11,000 nt of DNA from Chromera velia (Eukaryota; Sar; Chromeraceae): positions 64,001-75,000 of the forward strand of contig JAHBMJ010002282.1 in the NCBI GenBank assembly GCA_018398765.1, read 5' to 3'. A model generated the notes under the pieces. That model was given only the letters and a program-made list of their open reading frames with translations, had not been told where the DNA came from and made no database searches. How positions within the stretch are numbered: position 1 is the stretch's first letter; each line of letters begins with the position of its first letter. Below, piece by piece: positions 1-8,249 of this stretch. The translations under genes were made by a program, and so were the position numbers.

Positions 1-86
1 GAGAGAAAGAAGGTGAGCAGGCCTGCACAGATCGGGCATGAGTCTGCACAAACTTTCAAGGGGATGGTCAGACATATCCTTTCCGC

Positions 87-128
<42 letters not shown>

Positions 129-136
129 CTCTCTCT

Positions 137-175
<39 letters not shown>

Positions 176-180
176 CGTGT
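87..180. repeat. (CT)n followed by (GT)n microsatellite
   Basis: A nearly pure CT tract with a few TTT interruptions runs to 140. It switches directly to 15 GT units at 141-170 and ends in a degenerate GCGTGCGTGT tail. It lies upstream of the first gene, in either its promoter/leader or a first intron. Reading frames crossing it are repeat artefacts. Confidence 0.95.
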
Positions 181-573
181 TTCTGTGTCTACGATGATCA
201 TCACGAGGGAATTCCTCTCGACTGTCTTCGCCTCTTCAGCATGTCTATTTGTTCCCTTGACTGATGCAGGAGTATATGTGCATCTGTGTGTCATGCGCCA
301 CTTTGTGCACGCGGGTTTCTCAATGTATTAATACACCAATGTTGCGTTTATGGGAGCCAGCACATGAGCCCGTCAGCGTGAATGGCTGGTTTGGGCGAAT
401 AGACGGTGAAATCTCGTTTCAGTACGTGTACCGGCGTTTGTACCCATACGTCTGTTTGCATATCTGCGTCGTCATCTCAATTTTTCATGCGCTCTTCGTA
501 GATGCCTCAACGGGAAAAGGAGAGGAAAACGCTGTATGGAGCTGTATTCCCAAAACGTTGATGGATTGTTGAA

Positions 574-888
574 ATGCTCGCAGACGACCATGAAGCCTCA
601 GGCAGTGATGACGAAGAACCAACGCCGGTTGACGGGACGGATGATGTTAGCTTTGCTCAGAATGGCGGAGGTGAGCTGCGTGTCTATCTTTGCTGCACTT
701 CGATATGTCAGTCGTCTGTCTGTTTGAAGGCAAGTGCAAGAACAGAAAACAAAAAAAAGGAAAGTGGGGAAAACAGGGGAAGCAGAAATCGTCAGGCATT
801 GTGTCCTTGCGCGTCTTTTCCGTTATCGTCTTTTTTCTCGTTTTCTGTATCATGGTTCCCCTCTGTCTACCTTTCTTTCGGTTCGTCT

Positions 889-920
<32 letters not shown>

Positions 921-1250
921 ACTCGCCTCCTCGTGGGTGTTTTTGGCTTTCCGTCTGTCTGTTTAGACTTCTACTGGCTGGCCAATCTCTGTGTCTGTAT
1001 TGATGTATACCTAGACTTCTACTTGCTGGCCAATCTCTGTGTCTGTATTGATGCATACCTAGACTTCTACTTGCTGGCCAATCTCTGTGTCTGTATTGAT
1101 GTATACCTGCTTGCATGTCCGCATTTCTATCTGTCTGGCGGCTTCCCGCCTTCTAATCCCTCCCACTCTCTCTCTCTCTCTGTCTGTGTGTGTGTCTCTT
1201 TCTCTCTCCCCCCCTCTCTTAGAGAGCCCCTTTCTCTCTCTCTCTCTCTC

Positions 1251-1300
<50 letters not shown>

Positions 1301-3117
1301 GGAGAGAGGGAGGGAGTTTTGCATACAAAACATATATTTACGCTTCGATGCAGCGGGAGAGCAATTCTTTTCACTCACGCACCCATACGCACATTTTCAC
1401 CATGCGTCTGCATGTCGGCTCGTGTCTCCCTCTACCCAGGAGAAGAAACAGGGGGGAAATGGGCGTAGAAGCGGGCACACGCAGAAAAAGAAATCTGAGT
1501 CCTTCCAGTCGTCCTTGTGGGTGCTTGTATGGATTTCTGTGTTTGTGTTTTACTTTGGGGAATTCTGTTTTTGTGCTTGCTCTTCGTCTCTTCAGGTGGC
1601 GGTAAGGGAAAGAAATGCTGTCCAAGTCCCGGTTCGGGTCTTGCAAAAGTCTGCTGCAAGTCAGTTAGTCATGAAGGCAGTCAGGTTGGGGAGGGCGGGC
1701 GGAGGGACGCAGAGTCGAGGATCTCTCTCCGCAGGAGGGAGAAGTACTTCAGGAGGACCGTTTGTTCAGTCACTGTTCAGGTTTTCAAATGTAGGGATGA
1801 CTAGTGTCTTCTTGAGTCCCTGCTCAACCAGGCCCCTCCTCCGTGTTCATAAAGAAAAAGGAAGAGCAATGTAGGGATCATTCTCATGAACGAAATTAAA
1901 GTTTTTTTTCAGTGAGGAATTGCAATCAAGAGCTTGATCGAAGATCTATTTTCAAATTGCAGGGGGGCTGAGGGAGAAATGTGTCCCTTCGGCTCGTTTC
2001 CCACTGAGAAGGGCATCGATGGAGAAAACGACAAAGAGCTGCCAGAGTGTCCCAAGCTCTGTTGTTGCAAAAAGGATCCGGACGGAAAGAAGGGAGCCAG
2101 GAAGTGCTGCAAGTCAGTAAACTTCAGTCTACTTCATTGGTGCACCCTTAATGAAAGCAGTTTCCGCAAGTCTCAGAACGCAAAGATTGGTTGTTGAACA
2201 AAAGCACCCCACCTGTATTGGGGTCCCTCCCCTCGCTCTCTCGTCCACTTAGTGCAGAATTTTTGTGCTTCTTTTCCCTTTTTCTTCCTTGAGCCGTCTC
2301 TACCACATTGTTTGTCCTCCGTATTTTTCTCTTAAGGATTTCTGCATCCAATGTCAGAATTTGTGTCCGTGTCCACGCATGCAAACAATCAACGTGAGCT
2401 TAAATTTTGTTGCATTCCTTTTGCACTGCTTTTCCCACCAATGTCAAGTCGCTCCATCATTCTCGCTTTGGGAAAGATCCATATTGGCCTCATTAAAAAA
2501 AAAAGCAAAAGATACAAAGTACGACCTGCTCATCATAAACTTAGAAATCATTCGCTCCATCAAAGTCCATCCATATCTTTTGCTCCGTTATGCCTGCAGA
2601 GGAACAAGTCCCGATGATGGGTGTCCAGTCTCTCACGCGTTCAACGACAAGTCCTGGCCCCCCTCCAAAGTAGAAGACCCCAAGTTCCTCACTGGGATGT
2701 CTTTCTTTGACAGGTGGGAGGCATACTATAGACAGGCCATTTCGTCTCACTTGGCCCTTTTTGGCATAGAAAACACGGATTTTCGCTCTTTCTATTTGAA
2801 GGGTATTTATGGGGAAAGAAACTAGGGGAGTGAAAGGCCGTAGGAGACGGAAAGCTCGCAATCGACTGCGGGGACAATTGCCTGCTCCTTCCCTCATGTG
2901 CATAGAAGGTGTTTTGCTTTGCGACACGTATGATCAGCCTTAGTTGGGGAGGGCATCTGCTTCTGTTTTGAGACTTTCTTGCCCGCCTTCTGGCAAATTT
3001 CTGCCTCATCTGCTACGTCGAAAGGCGGATTCTTGATGTGTTGAATTGCCTGTCTGCAGATGTGTCGACAAAATCCGAGGAGGTCTAAAAGAAGACGAGG
3101 AATTTCAAAACTGTTAA
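574..3117 (+). CDS. Cysteine-rich protein of unknown function, five exons
   Basis: I do not recognise this gene. Proposed exons are 574-670, 1596-1659, 1963-2112, 2600-2713 and 3060-3117 (TAA), with introns of 925, 303, 487 and 346 nt. Every junction is GT..AG and keeps frame (phases 1, 2, 2, 2), giving about 160 residues. The N-terminus is acidic (EASGSDDEEPTPVDGTDD), followed by a glycine run and then cysteine clusters: KKCCPSPG..VCCK (exon 2), EMCPFG..PECPKLCCCKK..RKCCK (exon 3), DDGCPV (exon 4), and RCVDK..FQNC at the C-terminus, 14 Cys in all. No signal peptide is visible if ATG 574 is the start. That ATG has a purine at -3, but CAG at 581-583 could instead be a splice acceptor for an exon further left. 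Reading on past the exon 4 donor (2714) stays open to a stop at 2825 and would give a different tail beginning WEAYYRQ. The pattern could fit metal binding or disulfides, but this is only inference. Confidence 0.6.
890..920. repeat. (CCTG)n tetranucleotide microsatellite
   Basis: About seven uninterrupted CTGC units sit inside the first long intron (671-1595) of the cysteine-rich gene. A shorter, degenerate CTGC/CTTC tract lies at about 4703-4726, just upstream of the next gene. Confidence 0.9.
965..1108. repeat. 48-bp minisatellite, three tandem copies
   Basis: Three head-to-tail units start at 965, 1013 and 1061 (each begins AGACTTCTAC) and differ at only a few positions (TGG/TTG, GTATAC/GCATAC). 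The unit is a multiple of three, so a frame open in one copy stays open in all, on both strands. That produces repetitive peptides, but the array lies within a proposed intron and is not supported as coding. Confidence 0.93.
1166..1316. repeat. Compound (CT)n-(CA)n-(GA)n simple repeat
   Basis: CT tracts (1166-1219 and 1231-1253), the first with short GT and C runs, are followed by about 16 CA units (1255-1286) and then a GA tract with GGGA variants to 1316. The CT and GA blocks are complementary, so the tract can fold back with the CA block as loop. It lies within the first long intron of the cysteine-rich gene. Confidence 0.93.
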
Positions 3118-3386
3118 AATGAATTGAAAAACAAAAAACTGGAACTTTTGGGGGGGGGCAAAGATAAAAACACGGAAAATTAGAAAATGAGCTCATGTAC
3201 CTGGGATTCAGGCTTGGAAACACCAAACCATTCTAGAAACCATTAATTCTGCTGGCATTCAAAAGTTGTTAAGCCCGGTGGTCTAAGTTAAAAGCTGGTT
3301 ACTTGCTTCCACCCTGACCTTCTAATACCTTCGTATTCCTAGTAATTCCTAGTTTTTTAATTAAATTTATATACAAGTGCATACAC

Positions 3387-3403
3387 AAACACTGCCAGTG
3401 TTT
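3387..3403. repeat. 17-bp inverted repeat
   Basis: AAACACTG and CAGTGTTT are perfect reverse complements around a single C at 3395. It is isolated in the AT-rich island, with no T-tract or gene end beside it that would suggest a role. Confidence 0.6.
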
Positions 3404-3716
3404 GAAACACAGCCCGCTGCGGCAATGACTATAACTGAAACAAAAGCTCTAAAAACTCTAAAAACGATTATTGTTTAGTGTACGCTGCAAAAATTGTATT
3501 ATTTATTAAATCTCAATTTAAGATTTATAAATCTAGTTATGAATAGTCTTTTCTGAGATATAAACTCAACCAATTACTTTAATTTCATTTTGGTGGAGAG
3601 CAAAAAGTTTGTATACTGTAAAAGATATTATGCCTATAGCCTATAGGTAGACATATATACAACAAATTAACTCTGGCGACAGATGGATATAGAGGGAAGG
3701 CCCTAGGGCGGAACAT

Positions 3717-3738
3717 ATCAATCAATCAATCAATCAAT
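3717..3738. repeat. (ATCA)n microsatellite
   Basis: Five ATCA units plus AT. Short tetranucleotide tails of this kind can mark the 3' end of non-LTR retroelements, but no flanking target duplication was found here. Confidence 0.85.
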
Positions 3739-4476
3739 ATCAACAATTAAATTCAATTTTTAAAACTTGAACTAAGACATTTTAAATTTGGGTTTCAATT
3801 ACATAAAACTGGTGTACGTTTAAAGCCGGTTATAGTTTCAAAGAATCAAATTTGAAGAAGAAAATAAAAAACTGGTTTGATATAATATAAACTCATTTAA
3901 ACCCTAGTCTAAACCTTTGAAAGACAACACTTATGTATACATCATTGCACACTGCGGCCAAGCTATAGCTAGTGACTTGAAAAGACTCTTGAAATGAGTC
4001 TATAGAAATGAGTCGGAACCGCACATACTGTCATTGAGTACGTGTTGGAAGCAGGGCAAAATCATGATCAGTCATTCACAACGGTCAGTCGATTGCTTAC
4101 GCCAATGCAGGCAGTAACTGTAAGCATATACAATGATGCAAAGCAAATCTGTGTTCAGTGTGTTGCCGCAAAGTTGTACTGTATTCGTCGTTGCAACCGC
4201 AGCGACAAATCTGTATTGGGGTGGATTTTCTTCTGCATTGAATTCCAAATCAATCACTGCAAGACATACGGAGGAATACAGATGCAGAAAAATCAGCTGG
4301 TTTCTGATCAATCGATACTCGATATACAAAAAGTAATTCCGACTTTTTAGTCGGGATTGTTGAGTTTCATTGAGACCTCTGTACATCGACGACATCAAGT
4401 TGAACATCACTTTCCAGGCATTCGGCGCTGAGACGGGACATCTATCATGCATGTATATACCGACACAACATGCCCC

Positions 4477-4518
4477 TGTTGCAACAATTTGCGTTCTGTA
4501 AGATAGTGTGTTGCAACA
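4477..4518. promoter_or_regulatory. Paired TGTTGCAACA palindromes
   Basis: The perfect 10-bp palindrome TGTTGCAACA occurs at 4477-4486 and 4509-4518, each followed by AT. The centres are 32 bp apart, about three helical turns. This suggests a pair of dimer-binding sites upstream of the gene at 4868, some 350 bp from its ATG. The regulatory role is inferred only from symmetry and spacing. Confidence 0.35.
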
Positions 4519-4638
4519 ATACGAAAAGCTGCAATCTGTATTGAGATCGTTTGTATCAATATCGACCAAATTTCGACATACAGATTCCAATACAGACGCA
4601 AACTTTTATTCCGCCCATACAGACCGTCACAAATGCGC

Positions 4639-4656
4639 ATCGATATCGATATCGAT
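4639..4656. repeat. (ATCGAT)3 palindromic tandem repeat
   Basis: Three ATCGAT units form one self-complementary 18-bp tract, followed by another GATCGATC at 4662-4669. It lies about 210 bp upstream of the ATG of the signal-peptide gene. The function is unknown. Confidence 0.8.
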
Positions 4657-4867
4657 ATTCAGATCGATCTTGCACCCCAAAAGAAATTCTCTTGCAAGCG
4701 ACTGCCTGCCTGCCTTCCTTCCTGCAGCAGAAGCGCATTGCCCGAACTCGAACTTTGCCGGCAGCCTTCATTGATTCATCTGCACGCACTGACCGGTCGA
4801 TCGAGACTCGATCCAGACGCCTTTCCTGCCGGTCGCACCAGAACAAAACCAAACGCCAGCTTTGGCC

Positions 4868-5653
4868 ATGACGATTCTTCGCCTCGTGCTCGTGGCCTTT
4901 GCCTTGCTCGGCATCCATGCCTCGGCGTTTGATGCGGCCTCGGACTCCACAGTGGGCATAGACGAGAGGAGCGCAAAGAAAGGTGATTTCCGCCAACTCC
5001 TTTTGATGGGCACTCCAATCAAAGCAAAGTCCGCACCACCTCATTGTGCTTGCAGGGAGCTTCAAGGACACGTCGTCGAAGTACAGCCAGAAGCTTGGCT
5101 TGTCGAACAAACAGGGTGCTTTGATGGGTACACAGCTCCTTGGAAAGCAGAAGGCAGAGAAAGCCAAGGCCCGAGCACTCGAGAGAGAGGTGGCACAGTT
5201 CGACAAGCTCCCGCCTGTCAAATCGGTTTCAAGCTATGATGCCACAGATGCCCCGCTGGTCCGGGTCTCCAAATTGCTGGTTTGACTAATGGCATCTTGC
5301 TTCCGGAAAACCGTCATGCCATCATTCCTCCGATACGGAAAGCCATGAGGCCTCTGTGTCCTCTCAATTGCAGAAGGAAGCCCTGGATGTGTACAGAGTA
5401 AGTGAAGCCGTTCCGCACTTCTTGCCAAGTCTGATGCAAAGGGTCACAGGTTGTGACGAACGGGACGAACTGCCTTGCAGCAAAGCGGTGCTATCGCTGC
5501 AGCGAAGGGCTCAAAGGTCAGGACGCACCTGCAAAGTAAACACACAGCAAGGATCATTGCAAGTCGCAGAGCATTTCAGCTTTGGACTCTTCTTTACTGC
5601 AGGCAGTGACCAGCGAGGAGCCTCCCGTTATCTTCTTCCTCCCGGCATCTTAA
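4868..5653 (+). CDS. Signal-peptide-bearing small lysine-rich protein, five exons
   Basis: I do not recognise this gene. Exons are 4868-4982, 5056-5279, 5374-5397 (24 nt), 5481-5516 (36 nt) and 5603-5653 (TAA). Introns of 73, 94, 83 and 86 nt all have GT..AG ends and keep frame, giving 149 residues. The protein starts MTILRLVLVAFALLGIHASA (a clear signal peptide) and continues FDAASDS, so cleavage would fall at ASA|F. That junction is typical of bipartite plastid-targeting leaders in algae with secondary plastids, though the acidic residues just after it are not typical of a transit peptide. Next comes a Ser/Lys segment, a charged stretch likely helical (KQKAEKAKARALEREVAQF, about residues 70-88), LPPVKS, a second helix-like part (VSKLLKEALDVYR), an Ala-rich linker, and the C-terminus VIFFLPAS. 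The weakest junction is the donor at 5280 (GTTTGA); without it the frame stops at 5285, giving a protein of about 113 residues. It could equally be secreted. Confidence 0.68.
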
Positions 5654-5780
5654 GTGCCCGACTGACAGATCGTTTGGCTTTCATTTCGCAAGTGCACACT
5701 GTTGACTCTAGACATTCGTCTTGTAAAATCAATGGAGAACGCCGGAATTGTGGTCTCAAATGAAGAACTGACTTGTCCGT

Positions 5781-5796
5781 TTCATCACGTGATGAA
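5781..5796. promoter_or_regulatory. 16-bp palindrome with CACGTG G-box core
   Basis: TTCATCACGTGATGAA is perfectly self-complementary. Its centre is CACGTG, the known binding core for bHLH and some bZIP dimers in eukaryotes. It lies about 130 bp after the stop of the signal-peptide gene and about 820 bp before the elongase ATG. Use as an enhancer or promoter site is inference. Confidence 0.4.
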
Positions 5797-6168
5797 TGGT
5801 ATCTCGCTTCACTCGAAGGCGTAGACGGTCTGAAACTCTCTCGTAGGTAACGACCAAATTTACTACTTAACGATGATTTACTAGTCTGCAAGGCCGATCG
5901 CGACTTGCCCTCTGTCAACATATTAATATAGTAGAGGATGAAGCACCAGATTCTAACTCAGCAGCAACTGTAGACCGGTTGGATCGACCCAAGCAACAGG
6001 AGTTCGGACAAGGTCCAGGGATTCAACGCAGAAAGCTGCCACATCAATCGAGTTGACATTCCTTCTTCCGCAAAAGGCCTGTTTTTCCTCGCCCTCACAG
6101 TCTAACATAAGAGACTTGGAAACCCAACGAACTGGTCGAGGGCACGACATGAAGTTATGGGATCATGC

Positions 6169-6180
6169 TGCAACGTTGCA
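6169..6180. promoter_or_regulatory. TGCAACGTTGCA palindrome
   Basis: A perfect 12-bp palindrome made of TGCAAC and GTTGCA half-sites. Further half-sites lie at about 6203, 6235 and 6249, all upstream of the elongase. The half-site matches the TGTTGCAACA pair upstream of the neighbouring gene. Confidence 0.35.
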
Positions 6181-6234
6181 CGTACAATGTTGAAAGCTGA
6201 AATGCAACACATGGCAGTGCAGTATGCATATGCA

Positions 6235-6255
6235 ATGCAACACGAGATGTTGCAT
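6235..6255. repeat. Stem-loop ATGCAACA / TGTTGCAT
   Basis: Perfect 8-bp arms at 6235-6242 and 6248-6255 enclose a 5-nt loop (CGAGA). The arms contain the same TGCAAC half-site seen in the nearby palindrome. It may be a protein-binding site rather than an RNA structure. Confidence 0.55.
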
Positions 6256-6277
6256 GCATGCCTTGCCTAGCTGGGAC

Positions 6278-6293
6278 TGCATGCATGCATGCA
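6278..6293. repeat. (TGCA)4 palindromic tract with GCATGC cores
   Basis: TGCATGCATGCATGCA gives three overlapping GCATGC sites, the RY-type core known in plant promoters. It is followed directly by a GC-rich stretch (GGGCCCGCGCC). It lies about 320 bp upstream of the elongase ATG. Confidence 0.6.
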
Positions 6294-6586
6294 TGGGCCC
6301 GCGCCATATAGCTGCAAGTGCTTCGAGGCCGGGCCATGCCGGGGTCCGAGATCCAGCGAGTCACCGAAATTGTGAATTTGTGATCGACTATCAGCTCTAC
6401 AAAGGTTCCGACACCGTCGAGTCTGGAAGATTCTGGACAGCCAGTTTCACTGAAGGTTGTCACAATCACTGGGGGACACTCTGGGGTACGCCATTCGTCA
6501 CATTTCTCCTCCCAGACATCGTAGGAAGAAGGGAGGCTTACATTGTTGGAGACAGGGCCGGACTCTTGTCCCATCGTCCAGCGATC

Positions 6587-6599
6587 TTATATATATAAA
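6587..6599 (+). promoter_or_regulatory. TATA-like element ahead of the elongase
   Basis: TTATATATATAAA lies 17 bp before ATG 6616. A working TATA box normally sets the start site 25-30 bp downstream, which would leave almost no leader here. Either this is a chance AT run or the elongase has another exon upstream. Confidence 0.2.
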
Positions 6600-6615
6600 C
6601 AGAAGTTGTGTCAAC

Positions 6616-7968
6616 ATGATTGGGGCCGTCTACGCGCTTTCTGCCGTCTACTTCCTTTGCGCCACCTACCCTGGCGTCCTGCTGAACGGTGTCGACTACA
6701 AACAAGCATGGAGTTCCCACCGGGGGATCATTAAAGCAGTGGTGAGTTGGGGGCCTTGTTTTGCTCACTTTGACAGTGTACTTCTGTCGCCTGGGTGTGG
6801 CCGAAGACCTCCACGGGTATATATATACATGCTATTGCTATCTCTGCAGTACAACTTGGGCATGGCACTCTTTTCCCTCGCGACTGGCATTCTCAGCGTG
6901 GTCCGCCTTCAACAACTCAACTGGGACATCTTCTCATGTGGTTGGACGTCGGCGCCTTTCTTTGGGTCCCTAACGTACCATCATCTCGTGGTTGCCTTCT
7001 ACATCTCCAAGTATATTGAGTTTCTGGACACGGTTTTTATTGTCTTGGACGGCAAGCATCCAATCTTTCTTCACAGATTCCATCATGCTGGTCCGTCTCA
7101 CTGTTCGTCTTTTGATCGCCTTCAGTCTTTTCTTGCAGACTGCTCGTCCGCCCTTGTTCTCTCCGTTCAGTGCATCTCATCTGTTTCCTCCTCGATTCTC
7201 CTATCCCTTTTAGTGACCTTTTTGATTTCATCAACGTGATTCTGCTGACTGCTGACGTCCTGTCAGCGTTTCTCACTGCGGCATCCATGCGCTCTCCCTC
7301 TCTTGTTCTTGATTAGGTGCTATATATTCCTTTTCCTTATTGCAGTCTTCTCTTCTACCAAGAGGTTGGAGTGGCGACCGCCTTTGATCATCTTCTCCTC
7401 CCCAATGTGCCCACAGTTTACCTTCCTTACGCACCCATGAGCTGTCTGTGTGTGCTCTCCTCCTTTCTTCCCACCCCCCGTCCCATTCCGCACTGTTTTT
7501 ACAGGGTTTGATTCTAACGTGCAACGCGGTCAACCAATCGTTGGTTGCAGGTGCATTCCGCATGTTTTTTCTACCTTTGGTTTGAATTGTCTCTTTGCCT
7601 GCATGCTCTCTGCAGGTGCCACAATTGCTTTGCATTTGCTCGCGGCCACTCGAGACGAGGGCGCCATCATCTTCTTGGGTCTGAACGGCTTTGTTCATGC
7701 CGTAATGTACACATATTATCACTTCAGCAAGTCCTTGAGGTGGATGCGGCCTTTCATCACATCCGGTCAAATTTTGCAGTTTTTGGCAGGGTTCTACATC
7801 TACTACCCATTTTGCACCACGGAGTGTTTTTGGAGTGACCCTCAGAAAAGGATCTCTTTTGTCTACCAGTACGCCTTTGTAGGAGTCGTGATGCTCTTCT
7901 TCCTCAAATTCTTTGTGGAAGCATACATGCCCAAAAAGGGAAAGAGAATAAGTGAGAAGGCCGCATGA
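6616..7968 (+). CDS. ELO-family very-long-chain fatty acid elongase (3-ketoacyl-CoA synthase)
   Basis: This is a GNS1/SUR4/ELO-family enzyme, a multi-pass ER membrane protein that condenses malonyl-CoA with acyl-CoA in the first step of fatty acid elongation. Exons are 6616-6741, 6850-7090 and 7616-7968 (TGA), with introns of 108 and 525 nt, phases 0 and 1, 239 residues. Family signatures occur in order: KYIEFLDTVF at 96-105, the catalytic histidine box HRFHH at 117-121 followed by AGA, NGFVHAVMYTYY at 146-157, and TSGQILQF at 171-178. Hydrophobic membrane segments lie between them. The C-terminus is lysine-rich (MPKKGKRISEKAA) but is not a canonical KKXX retrieval signal. ELO proteins are usually about 260-320 residues. 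Here the first residues already lie in the first membrane segment, so an N-terminal exon is probably missing and ATG 6616 is only the first in-frame Met of the clear exon. Chain-length or PUFA specificity cannot be read from the sequence. Confidence 0.9.
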
Positions 7969-8228
7969 GGAAGGACTGCTGGTTGTATTGCGTCTCTTCC
8001 ACATATGTAGAAAAGGGAATTCGCTTCGGAAACAGGAAGTAGGGACGCAATTTTGTCTGTCACTGTGTGTCTTTTGTGGAATGGATGAAACATTCTTCCT
8101 GTGAGGATGGTCTGCACCCTGTCGCGCTTCCTGTTCGAAGTGAATTCCCCTGCACACCTTCGCACCTCTTTGAGTTGAGTGGCTCCACAGGGAGTGTGGC
8201 CTCTCCCGTTTTTGTTGATTTTTGCTGT

Positions 8229-8249
8229 GGGGGGGGNGGGGGGGGGGGG
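8229..8249. repeat. G homopolymer containing an ambiguous base
   Basis: About 20 consecutive G with an n at 8237. The run length and the base are unresolved in this assembly. As G-rich DNA it could also form a quadruplex. Confidence 0.9.

Larger units (their letters stand above)
3118..4060. other. AT-rich intergenic island, no gene seen
   Basis: Base composition becomes clearly AT-rich from about 3120. There is no ORF of note and no splice-linked coding pattern. It holds an (ATCA)n run at 3717-3738, the palindromes GCCCTAGGGC (3700-3709) and AGCTATAGCT (3961-3970), a near-perfect inverted repeat at 3387-3403, and two copies of GAAATGAGTC (3991 and 4005). It may be decayed transposon sequence, but no TIR, LTR or coding remnant could be shown. 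Confidence 0.6.
4061..4867. other. Region upstream of the signal-peptide gene
   Basis: No convincing exon was found. A 172-codon open frame on the minus strand (4072-4590) has no recognisable domain and no coding neighbours. The stretch holds repeated short words: TGTTGCAACA twice, CTGTATT-type words in both orientations (4179, 4211, 4274, 4536, 4589), three ATCGAT units (4639-4656), and a CTGC/CTTC tract just before the next gene. Its last few hundred bases probably contain the promoter and 5' leader of the gene starting at 4868. Confidence 0.5.
5654..6615. other. Intergenic region upstream of the elongase
   Basis: No certain exon. A plus-strand frame open from about 6224 to 6598 shows no ELO-like sequence and has no good donor in the phase needed to join the elongase. 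A short frame 5796-5842 (starting MVSRFTRRRRR) ends at a GTAGGT donor in the right phase and is a speculative first exon. The region is dominated by palindromes: a G-box at 5781, TGCAACGTTGCA at 6169, a stem-loop at 6235 and a GCATGC run at 6278. Confidence 0.45.

Noticed and set aside
690-1874. 394-codon plus-strand open frame
   Set aside because: It runs through the CTGC, 48-bp and CT/CA/GA repeats, which have no stop in some frames. The peptide is low-complexity, and the frame conflicts with the splice-consistent exon at 1596-1659.
3700-3709. GCCCTAGGGC palindrome as a transposon end
   Set aside because: No matching inverted copy or target duplication was found nearby; a single 10-bp palindrome is not enough.
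4072-4590. 172-codon minus-strand open frame
   Set aside because: No domain, no supporting splice partners, and the region is full of short repeated words. It is more likely chance in a promoter-like region, though not excluded.
4556-5221. 221-codon minus-strand open frame
   Set aside because: It lies antisense to the signal peptide and exon 2 of the gene at 4868, whose plus-strand splicing and hydrophobic leader are far more convincing.
6224-6598. Plus-strand frame just before the elongase as its first exon
   Set aside because: It contains stretches such as TPFVTFLLPDIVG that might suit a leader. However, no good GT donor occurs in the phase needed to join the elongase exon, and its start runs through palindromic GCATGC repeats.
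7091-7615. Extra exon inside the long elongase intron
   Set aside because: Joining 7090 to 7616 gives HRFHHAGATIALH, continuous with the family pattern, so no intervening coding is needed.
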